The position numbers were made by a program, and so were the translations under genes. DNA of 7,654 nucleotides, from the NCBI GenBank assembly GCA_013042925.1, contig JABDPH010000428.1, positions 1 through 7,654 on the forward strand, written 5' to 3'. Of this stretch, positions 5,659 through 7,654 are shown piece after piece (positions within the stretch are counted from its first letter, which is position 1; each line of letters opens with the position of its first letter). The DNA is from Eudoraea sp. (GTDB lineage Bacteria > Bacteroidota > Bacteroidia > Flavobacteriales > Flavobacteriaceae). A model generated the notes under the pieces. It saw only the letters and a program-made list of their open reading frames with translations, was not told where the DNA came from and did no database searches.

Positions 5659-6918
5659 ATGAAAGATTTATTTGCAAGAATCATTGAGAATAAAGGACCT
5701 TTGGGTAAATGGGCATCCCAGGCAGAGGGATACTTTGTTTTTCCCAAATTGGAAGGACCAATTTCCAATCGAATGAAATTTCAGGGAAAAGATGTAATTA
5801 CTTGGAGTATTAATGATTACCTGGGGATGGCTAATTTACCTGAAATAAAAAAGGTAGATGGGGAAGCAGCTGCCGAATATGGAGCTGCGTATCCAATGGG
5901 TGCTCGAATGATGAGTGGGCATACAGATTTTCATGAGCAATTGGAGAATGAATTGGCCGCTTTTGTCAATAAAGAATCTGCATATCTTTTAAATTTTGGT
6001 TATCAGGGCATTTTATCTGCAATTGATGCCCTTGTATCTAAAGATGATATTATTGTTTATGATGTAGATTCCCATGCATGCATAATTGATGGGGTACGAT
6101 TGCATATGGGTAAACGATTTACATTTGTGCACAACGATATAGAAAGCCTAAAAAAGAATTTGGAGCGTGCCAGTAAAATGGCAGAACAAACTGGTGGTGG
6201 AATTCTGGTTATTTCCGAAGGGGTTTTTGGAATGCGCGGAGAACAGGGTAAGCTTAAAGAAATTGTTGCGCTCAAAAAGGAATTTAATTTTAGGTTATTG
6301 GTAGATGATGCACACGGCTTTGGAACATTAGGTAAGACCGGTGCTGGAGCAGGTGAAGAGCAAGGTGTTCAGGACGATATAGATGTATATTTTGCAACGT
6401 TTGCAAAATCAATGGCAGGAATTGGTGCATTTCTGGCTGCCGACAAGGAAATAATTGATTATTTGAAATATAATCTGCGTTCTCAGATGTTTGCAAAATC
6501 ACTCCCAATGATCTATGTAAAAGGAGCGTTAAAACGTCTTGACATGTTGCGCACAAAGCCTGAGTTAAGAGAGAAACTGTGGGAAAATGTAAATGCCCTG
6601 CAAAATGGACTCAAAGAAAGGGGTTTTGATATTGGTACAACCTCAAGTTGCGTTACACCTGTATATCTGAATGGTAGTATTCCTGAAGCTATGGCTTTGG
6701 TTAAGGATTTAAGAGAAAATTATGGTATTTTCTGTTCAATAGTGGTATATCCGGTTATTCCTAAAGGAATGATCTTATTGAGAATGATACCCACATCAAC
6801 GCATACTTTGGAAGATGTTGCCGTAACCTTGGATGCATTTTCGGCTATACGAGATAGATTACAGAACGGCACTTATAAGAGATTATCTGCTGCTGTGGCA
6901 GCAGCAATGGGTGAATAA
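5659..6918 (+). CDS. capB: Alpha-oxoamine synthase, probable cysteate fatty-acyltransferase (CapB/SulA, sulfonolipid synthesis)
   Basis: The product is 419 residues, a cytosolic fold type I PLP enzyme of the group that includes AONS (BioF), KBL and serine palmitoyltransferase. These condense an amino acid with an acyl thioester and release CO2. Visible sites are H139 in SHACIIDGVR (stacks on PLP), D216 and H219 in VDDAHGFGTLG, and the Schiff-base lysine K250 in FATFAKSMAG. The N-terminal SINDYLGMA and GARMMSGHTDFHEQLE motifs are family hallmarks. The closing KRLSAAVAAAMGE and the start GPLGKWASQAEGYFVFPKLEGP are, as I recall, typical of the Bacteroidota protein shown to be the cysteate-acyl transferase (CFAT) of Flavobacterium johnsoniae, needed for capnine and efficient gliding. 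Predicted reaction: cysteate plus fatty acyl-ACP or -CoA to 3-dehydrocapnine. The CapA-like gene directly upstream supports this over serine palmitoyltransferase, KBL or BioF. No bio or tdh gene is nearby. The product ends up in the outer membrane as capnine lipids. Confidence 0.8.
   Translation: MKDLFARIIENKGPLGKWASQAEGYFVFPKLEGPISNRMKFQGKDVITWSINDYLGMANLPEIKKVDGEAAAEYGAAYPMGARMMSGHTDFHEQLENELAAFVNKESAYLLNFGYQGILSAIDALVSKDDIIVYDVDSHACIIDGVRLHMGKRFTFVHNDIESLKKNLERASKMAEQTGGGILVISEGVFGMRGEQGKLKEIVALKKEFNFRLLVDDAHGFGTLGKTGAGAGEEQGVQDDIDVYFATFAKSMAGIGAFLAADKEIIDYLKYNLRSQMFAKSLPMIYVKGALKRLDMLRTKPELREKLWENVNALQNGLKERGFDIGTTSSCVTPVYLNGSIPEAMALVKDLRENYGIFCSIVVYPVIPKGMILLRMIPTSTHTLEDVAVTLDAFSAIRDRLQNGTYKRLSAAVAAAMGE
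6888..6906 (+). repeat. GC-rich hairpin inside the 3' end of the oxoamine synthase gene
   Basis: TGCTGCTG (6888-6895) and CAGCAGCA (6899-6906) are perfect reverse complements around a TGG loop. They encode the Ala-rich tail just before the stop at 6916-6918. No T-tract follows on either strand, so it is not a standard terminator. The 51 bp between this gene and the convergent GNAT gene contains no better hairpin. Alanine codon repetition alone could explain it. Confidence 0.4.
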
Positions 6919-6969
6919 GCCATCTTAAAGGCAAGGCATAAAGTATCTGAAGTTTTTATTGCAAAGTTG

Positions 6970-7654
6970 CTATAACTCCTTTTTGTAGGTTCTCCTGCGC
7001 TTATAGATTTCAGGGTCAAAGTGTTTCCACATTTGACGGATAGCAACATTTTCCTCTAATTCGGGAGTTCTGTAACAATTCCTTATTTTTTTCTCCTGAA
7101 AAACTTTGTGATACTCATTCATAATTATAGCGGTTACTCCCTTATTTTGGTACTCTGGATGAATACCAATAAGGTAGAAAATGACATCTCTGCTATTTTT
7201 CTTTGCATTTAGAAGATACAAAAAGCCAAATGGAAAAAGCCTCCCCTTTGCTTTTTGCAAGGCAGGTCCATAGGATGGCATTACTATAGCAAATGCTACC
7301 AGTCTGTTGTTGCTATCAATTACAAACTTTATATATTCAGGATTAACAAGCCCAATATATTTATTCTTAAAATAAGCTTTTTGCTCCTCTGTTAAAGGAA
7401 CAAATGAAGACAATTTTGCATAAGTCTTATTAAACAGATCAAACATCTGATCTGCCCATGGCATGATATCGGCAGACTTTGTAAAATTCATTTCTTTTAG
7501 ACCATACCTCTTTTTTATCAAGGCCTGTATTTTAATAAAGTTTTCTGGTTTAGTATTACTGGCCGGAAATCTGTTTTCCATATATTCCTTTTCCTTAATA
7601 AAGCCATAGCGTTCATAATGATCTTTATAATAAGGATGATTATACCACGTAATC
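6970..7654 (-). CDS. GNAT-fold acyltransferase-like protein, N-terminus outside the window
   Basis: The frame is open to the window edge, so the gene continues beyond 7654 and only about 227 C-terminal residues are seen. The first visible residues are ITWYNHPYYKDHYERYGFIKEKEY. The in-frame ATG at 7581 is probably internal, because this upstream stretch looks conserved. The acyl-CoA-binding core is visible: FYLIGIHPEYQNKGVTAIIM, with Q-N-K-G-V-T as the pyrophosphate loop. It is followed by TPELEENVAIRQMWKHF, typical of the last GNAT strand region, and a basic RRRTYKKE tail. Related Bacteroidota proteins are about 370-385 residues and, as I recall, are sometimes mislabelled 'GTP cyclohydrolase'. 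No cyclohydrolase motif is seen here. Substrate is unknown. The gene converges on the capB-like gene with 51 bp between stops. A role in N-acylating capnine is possible, since bacterial ceramide synthase is reported as GNAT-like, but this is speculation. Confidence 0.8.
   Translation of the reverse strand, partial: ITWYNHPYYKDHYERYGFIKEKEYMENRFPASNTKPENFIKIQALIKKRYGLKEMNFTKSADIMPWADQMFDLFNKTYAKLSSFVPLTEEQKAYFKNKYIGLVNPEYIKFVIDSNNRLVAFAIVMPSYGPALQKAKGRLFPFGFLYLLNAKKNSRDVIFYLIGIHPEYQNKGVTAIIMNEYHKVFQEKKIRNCYRTPELEENVAIRQMWKHFDPEIYKRRRTYKKEL

Noticed and set aside
6057..6556. Two minus-strand open frames inside the oxoamine synthase gene
   Set aside because: Both are antisense to conserved PLP-binding motifs, and their translations look like non-coding shadow.
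5659..6918. Serine palmitoyltransferase, KBL or BioF as the identity of the oxoamine synthase
   Set aside because: The fold is shared, but the N- and C-terminal signatures recall the flavobacterial cysteate transferase, and a CapA-like gene is adjacent. No biotin or threonine dehydrogenase gene is nearby. Not fully excluded without phylogeny.
6970..7654. 'GTP cyclohydrolase' label for the truncated minus-strand gene
   Set aside because: The visible motifs are those of a GNAT fold (QNKGVT loop and following region), and no cyclohydrolase zinc or GTP motif is seen.

Overview
The window looks like chromosomal DNA of a Bacteroidota bacterium, most likely a flavobacterium. The sequence is AT-rich with short spacers, and starts show little sign of Shine-Dalgarno sequences. 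TAnnTTTG-type promoter elements lie upstream of several genes. The gene families are also typical: a DUF4953-type metalloprotease, a lipoprotein S9 peptidase and a sulfonolipid-type oxoamine synthase. I see no phage, insertion sequence, CRISPR, tRNA or rRNA signal.

Layout, left half. Positions 1-426 hold the 3' end of a secreted zinc metalloprotease gene. A low-specificity L-threonine aldolase (444-1466, +) follows after 17 bp. Two small minus-strand genes converge on it: a two-repeat DUF1508/YegP-like protein (1461-1784), whose stop region overlaps the aldolase stop by 6 bp, and a YbaB/EbfC nucleoid-associated protein (1896-2222). A 65-bp divergent spacer separates ybaB from a full-length oligopeptidase B (2288-4426, +), which here carries a lipoprotein signal peptide and an intact Ser-Asp-His triad.

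Layout, right half. This is the most interesting part. A cystathionine-beta-synthase-like PLP enzyme (4495-5535, +) is followed by an alpha-oxoamine synthase (5659-6918, +). Together they match the first two enzymes known for capnine (sulfonolipid) synthesis in gliding Bacteroidota: CapA, which makes cysteate from O-phosphoserine and sulfite, and CapB (also CFAT or SulA), which condenses cysteate with a fatty acyl thioester to give 3-dehydrocapnine. A strong intrinsic terminator and a separate TAATTTTG promoter element lie between them, so they are neighbours but probably not a simple operon. The window ends in a convergent, truncated GNAT-fold gene (6970-7654, -). It is a speculative candidate for the N-acylation step that would turn capnine into an N-acyl sulfonolipid. 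The ketoreductase (CapC-type) is not in the window.

The capA/capB assignment rests on remembered family features and on gene context. The fold and catalytic motifs are read directly from the sequence, but the exact substrates are inferred.
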